Of a DNA stretch of 40,815 bases, positions 24,421 to 32,946 are shown piece after piece. Below the pieces are notes generated by a model. It made no database searches and had not been told where the DNA came from. It worked only from the letters and a program-made list of their open reading frames with translations. Position numbers and translations under genes: made by a program. The stretch spans positions 1-40,815 of the forward strand of contig JADLFN010000029.1 of NCBI GenBank assembly GCA_020845475.1. Direction: 5' to 3'. This stretch comes from Planctomycetota bacterium (GTDB lineage Bacteria > Planctomycetota > UBA8742 > UBA2392). Positions within the stretch are counted from its first letter, which is position 1; each line of letters starts with the position of its first letter.

Positions 24421-24945
24421 TTACTCCAGCCTGAATTCCGCCATATCGTAGGCAACAATCTGTTCGTGCATTTCGGCCTCGGTCCAGGGCAGCCACAGCA
24501 CCTGGTGGCTGTTGTCGAGCAGCTTGACGAAGGCGTCAAAGGCAGGCGTGTCAGCGTAGAGCACGACCACCGGCGCTTTGTCTTCGAATTTTTCGGGCAG
24601 TGTCTGCGGCGTAATCAGGTCATGGCTGACATGATTGAGCCGCTTGCCCTCACGAAACGAGTGCACATAGAGCCCCGCTTTCAGCATGGCCTCGGCTTGC
24701 GCATTCACGAAAACGCTGCGCAGAAACGGTTCAAGCTCTTTAACGTCACGGCCCCAGAACCAGTACCCGCGCCCGCGCGGACGCGCAATGCGCGTTTGCA
24801 TCCACTCCCACGCGGCCAAAGGCCTGCGCCAGGTGGGGCGGCGCTTGGCGTCATATTTGTTGTCGTACTCGTCGCCGGCGAGGCACACGAATCGGTCGCG
24901 CGCGTCGAGCATTTTCATCAGGCCGGGAATGTTCGCAAATGCCAT
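24421..24945 (-). CDS. Hypothetical protein downstream of ppk2
   Basis: The 174-residue protein starts MAFANIPGLMKMLDARDRFV (ATG 24945). It contains a basic, tryptophan-rich segment (RRPTWRRPLAAWEWMQTRIARPRGRGYWFWGRD) and an acidic C-terminal half with VLYADTPAFDAFVKLLDN and LPWTEAEMHEQIVAYDMAEF. I recognise no family. It begins 15 bases after the ppk2 stop on the same strand and is the last gene of the cluster, so a role linked to polyphosphate or nucleotide handling is conceivable but unproven. Confidence 0.7.
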   Translation of the reverse strand: MAFANIPGLMKMLDARDRFVCLAGDEYDNKYDAKRRPTWRRPLAAWEWMQTRIARPRGRGYWFWGRDVKELEPFLRSVFVNAQAEAMLKAGLYVHSFREGKRLNHVSHDLITPQTLPEKFEDKAPVVVLYADTPAFDAFVKLLDNSHQVLWLPWTEAEMHEQIVAYDMAEFRLE

Positions 24946-24959
24946 GGCAGGATTGTTGA

Positions 24960-25721
24960 TTACTGGTCCAGTTCGCGCCAGCCCTCGGGGAGTTCGCAGT
25001 CGCAATCCAGCGCGCGGCTAAGGACCTTGACGGCCGTCTCGCACACGTTCACGCGCGCCACCCATTTCTTGTTGGAGGGTACGAGGTGCCAGGGCGAGTG
25101 TTTGGTGTCGGTTTGTTTGAACATGTCGTTGATCGCTTCTTCGTACTCGTCCCACTTTTCGCGGTTGCGGTAGTCTTCCTTGGTGATTTTCCATCTCTTG
25201 AAGGGGTTCTGCTCGCGTTCCTTGAAGCGCTTGAGCTGCTCCTTCTTGCTGATGTGCAGAAAGAATTTCACGACGGGCACGCCGTCATCGATGAGCATTT
25301 TTTCGAACGCGTTGATCTCGTCGTAGGCTCGCTTCCATTCGTTCCTGGTCGCGAATTCTTCCACACGCTCAACGAGCACGCGGCCATACCAGCTGCGGTC
25401 AAAGATGGCGATGCGGCCCGGCCCGGGCATACGCGTCCAGAAACGCTGCAAGTAGTGAACGTACTTTTCATCGGGCGTGGGCGCGCTGATGGGGTGCACA
25501 ATGTAGCCGCGCGGGTCGAGGCGCTCGCACACGCGGCGAATGGAGCCGCCCTTGCCGGCGGCATCCCAGCCTTCGAAAAGCAAAAGCGCTTCTCGCTTGT
25601 TGTCGTACATATGGCGCTGGATCAGCAACAACTGCAACTGCGCCTTTTGCAGGCGCAGTTTGTATTCGTCTTCATCCGGCAGGCGGAAGTCGAGGTCGCA
25701 ATCCTTGAGCGAAAGCGCCAT
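24960..25721 (-). CDS. ppk2: Polyphosphate kinase 2 (PPK2 family)
   Basis: The 253-residue product contains the PPK2 Walker A motif GWDAAGKGG (51-59), the Walker B/catalytic IFDRSWYGR (106-114), the lid-type sequence NPFKRWKITKEDYRNREKWDEY and HSPWHLVPSNKKWVARVNV. The family uses polyphosphate to phosphorylate nucleoside mono- or diphosphates, or runs in reverse. Length and motifs fit the one-domain class I type, but the substrate level (ADP, AMP or GDP) needs assay. It starts two bases after the stop of the zinc-ribbon gene (TGGGGTAAGT upstream), so the two are cotranscribed with the polysaccharide export genes. Confidence 0.94.
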   Translation of the reverse strand: MALSLKDCDLDFRLPDEDEYKLRLQKAQLQLLLIQRHMYDNKREALLLFEGWDAAGKGGSIRRVCERLDPRGYIVHPISAPTPDEKYVHYLQRFWTRMPGPGRIAIFDRSWYGRVLVERVEEFATRNEWKRAYDEINAFEKMLIDDGVPVVKFFLHISKKEQLKRFKEREQNPFKRWKITKEDYRNREKWDEYEEAINDMFKQTDTKHSPWHLVPSNKKWVARVNVCETAVKVLSRALDCDCELPEGWRELDQ

Positions 25722-25723
25722 AC

Positions 25724-26413
25724 TTACCCCACACGCATGTCAATCACTTGCGCCTTATGGCCGCAGGCGCCGCAGCGGCCTTCCAGCTTGAACATGCCCA
25801 CGCCATCGCCCGAAAGTTCCTCGGGCGTTTCACGCCCGACAAACGTGGGCTGGCCGCACTTGGGGCACTTCATGGTTTCGATCGCTTCCTGCATCTGCTG
25901 TGCGGCGGGCGTGCGATAGCGCGGCTTCTCGGCCACGGCCTGCATTTCGCGCGTGCCAACGCGCGCCATTTCCCCGGTGCCGGCGCGAGGCAATTCGTCC
26001 GTGCCCATTTTCATGTCATCGAGCGAGGGCTCCAGCGTGGCTTCGGCCAGCATAGGCGCCTCGACACTGGCGGAGGGCTCCAGTGGCGCGAGGTCATGGC
26101 TTGAGGGTTCACCCGCGGGCAAATCCGTGGGCACAGCAATCACACGTCCGGAAGTCGAGACCACTTCGTTGGGCGCGGCGGCCGGCGCGGCCGGAGTTGA
26201 AACGGGCGTTTCACGCACCGGCGCCACCATGCTGGGCATGTTGTTGGGCGAGGTCTCGATGCGCGGTTCAGTTTTGGCGGGAGTTGCGGGCGCACTTGCG
26301 GCGGCAGTATTCTTGGGCCGCATCATCACGGCAATCACGATGATCAAGATAACCACGCCGGCGATGATGCCGCCGATAGCCAAGCCCGAAAGCGCAAGAA
26401 AGCCAAGTGCCAT
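25724..26413 (-). CDS. Membrane-anchored protein with C-terminal zinc ribbon
   Basis: The 229-residue product starts at ATG 26413, with CGGGGGA just upstream. It has an N-terminal hydrophobic helix (about 6-31), a long Pro/Ala/Glu/Thr-rich linker (about 35-165) and a C-terminal zinc ribbon: CPKC at 183-186 and CGAC at 214-217, separated by 27 residues. Because the ribbon would need reducing conditions, it is probably cytoplasmic with the anchor leaving the linker inside. I know no named family. It lies between the export lipoprotein and ppk2 and could tether a partner to the membrane. Confidence 0.72.
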   Translation of the reverse strand: MALGFLALSGLAIGGIIAGVVILIIVIAVMMRPKNTAAASAPATPAKTEPRIETSPNNMPSMVAPVRETPVSTPAAPAAAPNEVVSTSGRVIAVPTDLPAGEPSSHDLAPLEPSASVEAPMLAEATLEPSLDDMKMGTDELPRAGTGEMARVGTREMQAVAEKPRYRTPAAQQMQEAIETMKCPKCGQPTFVGRETPEELSGDGVGMFKLEGRCGACGHKAQVIDMRVG

Positions 26414-26496
26414 AGATCCCCCGCTGCCGTTGAACCAGCCGCGACTTTATGCGGAGAGAGCGGGCGCGACAAGGCGTGAATGCGGTGAGATTTGCC

Positions 26497-27336
26497 CTAG
26501 CGGCCAAAAGCGCCGTCGGCGAGCACATCAACAAGCAGCGCGCTCGCCACGCCCGCCGAGGCCGTGGAGACTACGCCGGAAACGATGCCCAGCGCGCGCC
26601 CGAGATCCTGGAGCCATGAGTTGTCGATGAAGACAACGTCGCCGGGGTGCAGCGGCAGATCGGGCGTGCCGCCGCGCACGGCCAGAGCCAGGTCGTAGCG
26701 GTAAACCGTGCGCTTGAGCGTTTTGATGTCGCGCACGATGTAAACGTAAGGCGCGATGTCGATATCCGGCTCGCTCGGGCCGCCCGCGAGCGCGATGGCT
26801 TCCGTAACGCCCAGGCCCTTACGGTAGGGCACGACATGGGCATTTTGCGCCTGTCCGCCGCCACTGCCGCCGCCGGAACCAAGGCCGGCACCCGTGCCGC
26901 CGCCCCAGGCACCCAGAAACACAATCGGGTCGGGGCCCTTGACGCGCGACAATTGCAGGATCATCACTGGGTTCGTGTAGTATTCCTTGAGGCCCTCGCC
27001 CAGTTTCTCGCGCAGCTTCCTGAGCGTCAGTCCAATGCAGTCAATTTCTCCGGCATACTTGAACACCGCGCGGCCATCGGGCAGCACTTCGGTTTTCCAG
27101 GCGTATTCCTTATCTTGCTGGATATCGACCTGGATCTGGTCGCCGGGCGAAATCGTGTAGATGTAATCGTCGCGAGGAATCTGCGACAGGTCTTCCACGA
27201 CAATCGGCTCGGGTCCACGGGACTTGCAGCCGGCGAGGAGCAGCATCGCAATCACAACCAGTGCAAGAACGGCACGCACGCGGCTTCGCGCAGACAATTT
27301 CGAATCTTGAATTTTGAATTTTGAATTGCAGTTCAT
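26497..27336 (-). CDS. Wza-like polysaccharide export lipoprotein
   Basis: The 279-residue outer-membrane export protein has a lipobox LLAGC (Cys37) behind a hydrophobic signal. A polysaccharide-export domain follows (YTISPGDQIQVDIQQDKEYAWKTEVLPDGRAVF, then LREKLGEGLKEYYTNPVMILQLS), then an SLBB-like domain (GVTEAIALAGGPSEPDIDIAPYVYIVRD to LHPGDVVFID). A glycine-rich insert (GGGTGAGLGSGGGSGGG) lies between the two. The start ATG 27336 overlaps the stop of the Wzz-like gene (ATGA), so translation is coupled. Codons 4-10 are formed by a 7-bp tandem repeat, and GTG 27279 could start a shorter signal. It would form the export channel for the polysaccharide. Confidence 0.86.
   Translation of the reverse strand: MNCNSKFKIQDSKLSARSRVRAVLALVVIAMLLLAGCKSRGPEPIVVEDLSQIPRDDYIYTISPGDQIQVDIQQDKEYAWKTEVLPDGRAVFKYAGEIDCIGLTLRKLREKLGEGLKEYYTNPVMILQLSRVKGPDPIVFLGAWGGGTGAGLGSGGGSGGGQAQNAHVVPYRKGLGVTEAIALAGGPSEPDIDIAPYVYIVRDIKTLKRTVYRYDLALAVRGGTPDLPLHPGDVVFIDNSWLQDLGRALGIVSGVVSTASAGVASALLVDVLADGAFGR
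27307..27327. repeat. Three perfect copies of TTGAATT just inside the export-lipoprotein gene
   Basis: The 7-bp unit is repeated three times without error. It encodes part of NSKFKIQDS on the minus strand. Gain or loss of a unit would shift the frame relative to ATG 27336. Confidence 0.85.
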
Positions 27337-29480
27337 GCGGCCTCCGCCAGTTTGCGGCGCCGCAACAGCGCAATCGCGATCACGACACCCACCACCAGGC
27401 CCAGCACCAGGCCCACGGCGATGCCAATCAGGATTTTGGGCTCAACCGGAGCGGCGCGCAGCGCGAACTGCACTTCGTGCAGGTCGCGCTTGGCCGCCGA
27501 AATCACAGCCTCGAGGTCGGCCTGGACGATGCTGTTCTGCTTGAGCAGCTCGACCACTTCCGCCTCCCGTGTCTTGAGCGCCTCGCTGGCAAGATAACGG
27601 TCGCGCAGACCGTTGAGTTCCGTCTCGATGCGCTGCGCATCGTCAGACCAGCGCTTTTCGCGCAACTCGGCTTCGTCCAATTTGGCGCGCGCTTCCTTCA
27701 CGCGCAGCGCCACATTGCTGTAAGCCGGATTGGGCATGGTGTTGCTGCGCGCTCCCGTTTCTTCCTCGATGCGTTCGATCTGGCCCTGCAACTGCGCGCG
27801 CTGCACGCGCAACTCATTGATACGGTCATGGATCGGGTGTTTGGGGCCAAACTCGGCGCGTCGGCGGTCGAGGTCCAGCAACTCGTCGCTGACTTCCTGC
27901 CACTTCTTGTACAGCGCATCCAGTTGCGGGTTGCCCGAGCCCTTGTTGGGATTGGGAATGGTCAACGGCGTTTCCGCCAGTTGGTCCTGAAAACCCTTGT
28001 ATTCAAGCTTGGCCGCCGCGACGTCGTGCTTTGCGTTGCTGTGGTTCTGGCGCGATTCGCCCAGCTTCTGCACCAGCAGGCGGATGCGCTCTGCGGTGCT
28101 TACGCCCGCCGCCTCGCTGTCACTGGCGACATAGAACTCCTTGACGCGCTGCTCGGAAATCTGCTCCTGCTCTTTGCGCAGGATAGCCGCGCGTGTCTTG
28201 TAGTCGCGCAGGTTGGCATCGGGTTCGGCAACCAGCGTTTCATAGTAGCGCTGCTTGAAGACGCGCGCGGCGGTATCGGCTATCGCGCGCGCCGTGTTTT
28301 CATCGGCGTGGGTGGCGGCGAACTCAATAAGGTAAGCCGTGCCGCCGGTGTCCTTGACGGTTACTTTCAGCGCGACGGCGATTTCGTCCATGGTCACGGC
28401 CGAGGTGCGCTGCTTCTGGCCTTTGTCCGGGCCCTCGGCAGGCGACCAGCCCTCAGCCGCAAGGCGAACCTCAATGGCCTTGTGGAAGCTGAGCATGCGC
28501 GACATCTCCGCCACGGCTTCGCGCGGCAGGGCCGGTGCCAGCACCGAGGCCTGGCCGCTGATCGGCGCGCGAACCTGCGATGAAGGCGACTTCTGCAAGA
28601 TCGCCGTGGCCTGGTACTTCGGCGTCTGCACGACCGCGATCAAGTAGCCCAGCAGTGAGAACAAAAGCGCCGTGCCCAGCGTGACGTACCAGTAATTCAG
28701 CACCGAGCGCCCGATCACGTCAAACACATCGCCATCGCCCGCGGCTGCGGTTTGCGTCTGCGGCGTCGCCGATGCGCGCGGCTCTTGCTCAATCAGAATC
28801 TTGCCCAGCACCGGCGCGCCGCCGGCCTCGCCCGGCTTGTCAATCGTGGGAACGCGCGCGGCTTCGGTGCGCGTTTGCGCGTTCTCGCTTGCGGCGGGCT
28901 GCAAGCCCGAGCGCCAGGGCTGGCGGTTGAGCAAATCTCCCAGCGTGGAGGAAGCATCGCGCGATTTCTCGCCGAGCATGCGTTTGAAGGGTTCGCCAAA
29001 GCGGCGCTGTTCAAGCTCGGCCATTTCGCCGCCGAGGTATGCGATGAAGGCGTCGATTTCCTCGGGCTCCTCGCGGCGCGCCAGTTCACCCGCGCGCGAA
29101 AGCAGCGTCACGGCGGCGGCACACACGCCCAGTTCTGCGTAGTCGTCATCGCCGAGGCGGTCAAGGATGCGCGCCGACGCCTCGGCCGCAGCCGGCTGGT
29201 TGCCCGCGCGCAACAAGTTGCGCACGACATCGATCGACTCAAGCACTTCCAGTGTGCGTGTCAGGCGCGGAAGCGATTGCAAAGCCGCCTTGGCCTGGGG
29301 CGATTCGGACTCGCCGATGGCCTGCTCCAGAAGCGACAACGCCTCGCGCGCGGAGGCAAAGTCGCCTTGCGCCGCAAGTTCTCGCACTTCAGTTGCCTTT
29401 TCGGCCAGCGTTGCTGCCACGTTGCCCCCAGCTTGCGCCAGTACTCTATCGGCGATCTTTGGCCCACCGCCAAACTCCAT
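27333..29480 (-). CDS. Wzz/GumC-like chain-length determinant with N-terminal helical extension
   Basis: This 715-residue inner-membrane protein belongs to the polysaccharide co-polymerase (Wzz/GNVR) group. Transmembrane helices lie at about 264-284 and 684-706. Between them are a periplasmic Wzz domain and long coiled coils (RAAILRKEQEQISEQRVKEF; VQRAQLQGQIERIEEETGAR) ending in the typical AAPVEPKILIGIAVGLVLG. Unlike standard Wzz proteins, about 255 cytoplasmic residues precede the first helix; these are helical and TPR-like (EVRELAAQGDFASAREALSLLEQ). There is no tyrosine-kinase domain. The gene leads the cluster and is divergent from the ligase-like gene, sharing a 53-bp promoter region. 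Confidence 0.84.
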   Translation of the reverse strand: MEFGGGPKIADRVLAQAGGNVAATLAEKATEVRELAAQGDFASAREALSLLEQAIGESESPQAKAALQSLPRLTRTLEVLESIDVVRNLLRAGNQPAAAEASARILDRLGDDDYAELGVCAAAVTLLSRAGELARREEPEEIDAFIAYLGGEMAELEQRRFGEPFKRMLGEKSRDASSTLGDLLNRQPWRSGLQPAASENAQTRTEAARVPTIDKPGEAGGAPVLGKILIEQEPRASATPQTQTAAAGDGDVFDVIGRSVLNYWYVTLGTALLFSLLGYLIAVVQTPKYQATAILQKSPSSQVRAPISGQASVLAPALPREAVAEMSRMLSFHKAIEVRLAAEGWSPAEGPDKGQKQRTSAVTMDEIAVALKVTVKDTGGTAYLIEFAATHADENTARAIADTAARVFKQRYYETLVAEPDANLRDYKTRAAILRKEQEQISEQRVKEFYVASDSEAAGVSTAERIRLLVQKLGESRQNHSNAKHDVAAAKLEYKGFQDQLAETPLTIPNPNKGSGNPQLDALYKKWQEVSDELLDLDRRRAEFGPKHPIHDRINELRVQRAQLQGQIERIEEETGARSNTMPNPAYSNVALRVKEARAKLDEAELREKRWSDDAQRIETELNGLRDRYLASEALKTREAEVVELLKQNSIVQADLEAVISAAKRDLHEVQFALRAAPVEPKILIGIAVGLVLGLVVGVVIAIALLRRRKLAEAA

Positions 29481-29533
29481 ATGTTAGTAAGATTACGGCT
29501 GGCCGAAAACCCTGTTATTGTGAGTTCTTGCAC

Positions 29534-31093
29534 ATGGCCGGCGCCACTCTGTTTCAACAGCCCGCAGCTCAACCACCACGCGCATTGCGCCGCGCGTTGA
29601 TTTTTGCCGCCATTGCCGCCTTTGCCGGCGCCGCCGCCGGCGTTTCATTTACCCCTGAACGCCCCGAGCTCGGCGCGGCTCTGGGTGCCGGCTTGATGGT
29701 CGTGCTCACCGGCTCGATTCTGGCACTGGCCGACTGGCGCCAGGGCTTCCTATTGCTGATGTTTGTGGTGCTCGCGGAAGACTCCGTGCGCAAGGGCATT
29801 CCCGGCGCGCCCGGCTGGATCAACCTGGCCAAGGACTTTGTGCTGCTGGGCTGCTACCTCGGCTATTTTTTCAGTCCCGTGCGTCTGGAGCCGCGCCAGC
29901 CGCTGGGCTCAAGGCTCAAGGCGCTGGTTCTGCTGCCCATCGGAATCTGGTATGCGTTCGTGGCGGTGCAGGTACTGAACCCCGGACTGCCGCATGTGTT
30001 GATGGGAGTTTCCGGCATGCGCACGTGGATGCTGTACATGCCCACGTTCTGGCTGACGGCGGAGTATTTCCGCAGTCCTGATCGCGCGCAGCAATCGCTC
30101 AATCGGCTCGCGGTTCTGGCGCTGCCCTTTCTGGCGATGTGTCTGCTGCAAAACAATTTCAGCGACATTCTGCCCGCGTTTTTCCGTGAAGGCGTGTTCA
30201 AAGCCGAGCGCAATCTCGAGGGCGGCGGCTGGATTGGCTACAACGAAAGTTTCTTCGCCAGCCCGACTCTGTACGCGCTGGTTTGCCTGTTCCAACTTTG
30301 CCTGGTGATCGGCCTGCTCAAAACAGTGCAGACCAACCGCTGGACAATCCTGCTTTGGGCGTCGGGCTATGCGGCGGTGGCGGGCGCTTATCTTTCGGGC
30401 GTGCGCACGGCCTTGGCCCTGATGCTGATCGCCATTGGCTGCCTGACGCCGCTGATGCTGCTGCGCAAGAGAACGCTCCCCGACGGCCGCGTGGTGCAGC
30501 GCCGCGGCCTGCTTGTGGGCGGGCTTGTGGGCCTGTTGCTTGGTGCACTCCTGGTGGTGAACATGAGCGACCTGCGCCAACGCGCTTTCTGGACGGCCTT
30601 CGACCCGGACAACGTCAACAACCGCGTGAACCACTCCATCGACAGCACGGCCTATTTCAGCGGCGGCTTTCTGGGCAACGGCACGGGCAGCGCCGGCGCA
30701 TCGGGCCGCGTCATGTCGCTGTTCGGACTTCCCAACCAATCCGTGGAGAACGCGGAGTGGGGCACAACGGTGATAAGCTATTCGTTCGGGCAGGTCGGCA
30801 TGGCGCTGGGGTTTGTGGTCGTGCTCTGGTTCCTGCTGGGGATGCTGCACTACGCGCGCGCCTACCGTAATGGCCGCTTTGCGCCACTGCGCTATTGCCT
30901 CTGGGTTTACCTCGGCGCGCAGCTTGCCTGGTATCTGTTCAAGCAGTTTCCCGTCCTGGAAAACGGCACGATGCAGCTCACGTTCTGGGGCGGTGCGGGC
31001 CTGATCATCGGACTCTATCGCCTTGACCTGCGCGAAGATTCGGCGCTGTTGGCCTGGCACCAATCCGACAATCGTCTGCTCAGACATGACTGA
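29534..31093 (+). CDS. O-antigen ligase / polymerase-like membrane protein
   Basis: The 519-residue product has about ten or eleven hydrophobic segments (for example ALIFAAIAAFAGAAAGVSF, LLVGGLVGLLLGALLVVNM, GMALGFVVVLWFLLGM). It has a large loop before the last helices containing FWTAFDPDNVNNRVNHSIDSTAYF. Topology and the conserved GYNESFFASPTLYALVCL and SGVRTALALMLI blocks fit the WaaL/Wzy superfamily, which joins or polymerises undecaprenyl-linked glycans. Ligase and polymerase cannot be separated by sequence. ATG 29534 is chosen because upstream codons overlap the divergent wzz promoter. Its stop overlaps the start of the glycosyltransferase. Confidence 0.75.
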   Translation: MAGATLFQQPAAQPPRALRRALIFAAIAAFAGAAAGVSFTPERPELGAALGAGLMVVLTGSILALADWRQGFLLLMFVVLAEDSVRKGIPGAPGWINLAKDFVLLGCYLGYFFSPVRLEPRQPLGSRLKALVLLPIGIWYAFVAVQVLNPGLPHVLMGVSGMRTWMLYMPTFWLTAEYFRSPDRAQQSLNRLAVLALPFLAMCLLQNNFSDILPAFFREGVFKAERNLEGGGWIGYNESFFASPTLYALVCLFQLCLVIGLLKTVQTNRWTILLWASGYAAVAGAYLSGVRTALALMLIAIGCLTPLMLLRKRTLPDGRVVQRRGLLVGGLVGLLLGALLVVNMSDLRQRAFWTAFDPDNVNNRVNHSIDSTAYFSGGFLGNGTGSAGASGRVMSLFGLPNQSVENAEWGTTVISYSFGQVGMALGFVVVLWFLLGMLHYARAYRNGRFAPLRYCLWVYLGAQLAWYLFKQFPVLENGTMQLTFWGGAGLIIGLYRLDLREDSALLAWHQSDNRLLRHD

Positions 31094-32177
31094 GATGCGC
31101 GTACTGCATGTTCTCGCGCGCCTCACGCGCGACCAGGGTGGGCTGCTTTCCACTTTGCAGGGCTATTGCAGCGCCCTGGCCCGCTCGGGCGCACGTTGCA
31201 CCGTGGCCGCCGTGGGCGAGGGCGAATACCTCGAGCGCGCAGAAGTGCTGCACTTCGCACCGGGCACGCCGCGGCGCATGGCGGCTTCTCCTGGCCTGAA
31301 AACCTGGCTGCTTGAAAACGCCGCTCGCTTTGACGTCGTCATGGCGCATGGCCTTTGGCTCTCTCCAACGCGCTACGCCTTTGCCGCGGCCAAGGCCGCA
31401 CACAAGCCCTTCTTCCTGCGGCCCGCCGGCATGCTTGACCCTGACGCGCTGGCCCATCACCCGTTGCGCAAAACCGTGCGCTGGTGGCTGGGCGAACGCG
31501 GCATGGTGCGCAGGGCGCAACTGCTTTTCTCAACGCAAGAGGATAGCGAGCGCTGCGCGCAACACCTGCGCCTCGATCGGGAGCGCTGCCATGTGGTGCC
31601 CAACTGTGTTGGCGAAAGCTGGTTTGGCATCGCGCGCATGCCGCAGAATCCGCCGTTGATTCTGTGTCTCAACCGGCTGCACCCGCGCAAGGGCGTGCGC
31701 GAGTGGGTGCAGGCGCTGACGCTGCTGCGGCACAAGGGCGTGAAATTCCAGGCCGTTCACGCCGGCGCGGAAGAAGACGCTCAATACGCAGCCGAGTGCC
31801 GCGCCGCAAGCACGAGCGCGGGCGTGCGCTGGGAAGGCGTGGTAAGTGCACCGCGCGTGCAAGAACACCTGGCGCAGGCGGCCGTGGTTGCCCATCCGAC
31901 CGTCGGCTTTGAGAACTTCGGCATGGTGATCGCCGAAGCGATGGCGGCCGGCGTGCCAGTGGCGGCTTCGCGCCGCGCACTGCTGACACCACAGTTGGAG
32001 CGTGAGGGGCTGGTGGAAGCCTGCGATCCGACCGCGCCGGAAATCGCGACGGCCATCGAGCACGCATTGCATGCCGCGCCAGACCGCGCACGGAGGGCGC
32101 GCCAATACGCACAAACCCATTTCAGTGAGGGCGCCGTGGGCGCGCAGTTGACCCGACTCTTGGCCGCGCACGCCTGA
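31086..32177 (+). CDS. GT4-family glycosyltransferase
   Basis: The 363-residue glycosyltransferase has a GT-B fold. The N-terminal domain is MRVLHVLARLTRDQGGLLSTLQGYCSALARSG, with a glycine-rich acceptor loop. The C-terminal domain carries ILCLNRLHPRKGVREWVQALTLL and the EX7E-type motif FENFGMVIAEAMAAGVPVAASRR, which binds the sugar-nucleotide phosphate. It adds a sugar to a lipid-linked or growing polysaccharide at the inner membrane; donor and linkage are unknown. The start ATG 31086 overlaps the ligase-like gene by eight bases; ATG 31095 (MRVLHV) is the other choice and matches the family better. Confidence 0.9.
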   Translation: MTEMRVLHVLARLTRDQGGLLSTLQGYCSALARSGARCTVAAVGEGEYLERAEVLHFAPGTPRRMAASPGLKTWLLENAARFDVVMAHGLWLSPTRYAFAAAKAAHKPFFLRPAGMLDPDALAHHPLRKTVRWWLGERGMVRRAQLLFSTQEDSERCAQHLRLDRERCHVVPNCVGESWFGIARMPQNPPLILCLNRLHPRKGVREWVQALTLLRHKGVKFQAVHAGAEEDAQYAAECRAASTSAGVRWEGVVSAPRVQEHLAQAAVVAHPTVGFENFGMVIAEAMAAGVPVAASRRALLTPQLEREGLVEACDPTAPEIATAIEHALHAAPDRARRARQYAQTHFSEGAVGAQLTRLLAAHA

Positions 32178-32333
32178 ACGGGGCTTGGGCCACACGCAAA
32201 TCCGAGGTGCAAACAGCACCACAAGCCATAAAACAAGTGGAACAATCCGCGGGCCATGCCATGATTGGCCGTCCGCATCCGGGGAAAAGTCATATCGGGC
32301 GTGCCTTTGCCGGCACTATCAATTGGATTGCAT

Positions 32334-32945
32334 ATGAAACGTGGCGGCACGTTGCTGTTCCTCAAAGAAGGACTCAAACATTATCGCGAGTGCGGCACGC
32401 TGCTGCCGAGCAGCCCACGGCTGGCCAAAGCGATTACCAAGTGCGTGCCGCAGCTTACTGCCGATGAGGTTATTCTGGAGCTCGGGCCGGGCACGGGCGT
32501 GGTCACGCGCGAACTGCGCGCGCGCTTTCCCAAGAACCGCATCATCTCCGTCGAGATCAACGGCGAGTTCTGCAAGAAACTCCGCATCGAATTCCCGGAT
32601 GTCACCATCGTTGAACGCTGCGCCTCCAAGATTGAAGACGTCATTCGCGAACTGAGTATTCCCAACACCAAGATCGCGGCTGTGGTCAGCGGTATTCCCT
32701 TCGTGAGCATCCCCGACGAAATCAAGCCGCGCATCTGGGCGGCGATTGCGCGCGTGCTGGAGATTGGCAAGCCCTACATCCAGTTCAGCTACATCGAGGC
32801 CTACTGGAAGAAACAGTTCCTGCCCGGCTTTGAGCGCCAGAAAACCAAGAAGGTGTGGACCAACATCCCGCCCGCCTCGGTTCTGATGTTCAAGCGCGTG
32901 GTCATGACGGATGGACCGCGCGGCGCGGCTGCCGCCCACCGTTGA
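32334..32945 (+). CDS. SAM-dependent methyltransferase (PmtA-like phospholipid N-methyltransferase family)
   Basis: The 203-residue class I methyltransferase begins MKRGGTLLFLKEGLKHYREC (ATG 32334). It shows the PmtA-type opening LLPSSPRLAKAITKCV, the SAM-binding glycine motif VILELGPGTGVVTRELRA, the acidic loop ISVEINGEFCKKL and a conserved ASKIEDVIREL segment before AAVVSGIPFVSIPDEIKPRIW. The family includes enzymes that methylate phosphatidylethanolamine toward phosphatidylcholine; homologous rRNA or small-molecule methyltransferases cannot be excluded. No Shine-Dalgarno site is evident. The next gene starts one base after its stop, so they probably form an operon. Confidence 0.78.
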   Translation: MKRGGTLLFLKEGLKHYRECGTLLPSSPRLAKAITKCVPQLTADEVILELGPGTGVVTRELRARFPKNRIISVEINGEFCKKLRIEFPDVTIVERCASKIEDVIRELSIPNTKIAAVVSGIPFVSIPDEIKPRIWAAIARVLEIGKPYIQFSYIEAYWKKQFLPGFERQKTKKVWTNIPPASVLMFKRVVMTDGPRGAAAAHR

Positions 32946-32946
32946 T

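Noticed and set aside
27321..28583. 420-codon plus-strand frame opposite the Wzz-like gene
   Set aside because: The minus-strand gene has clear Wzz features and the opposite frame has none.
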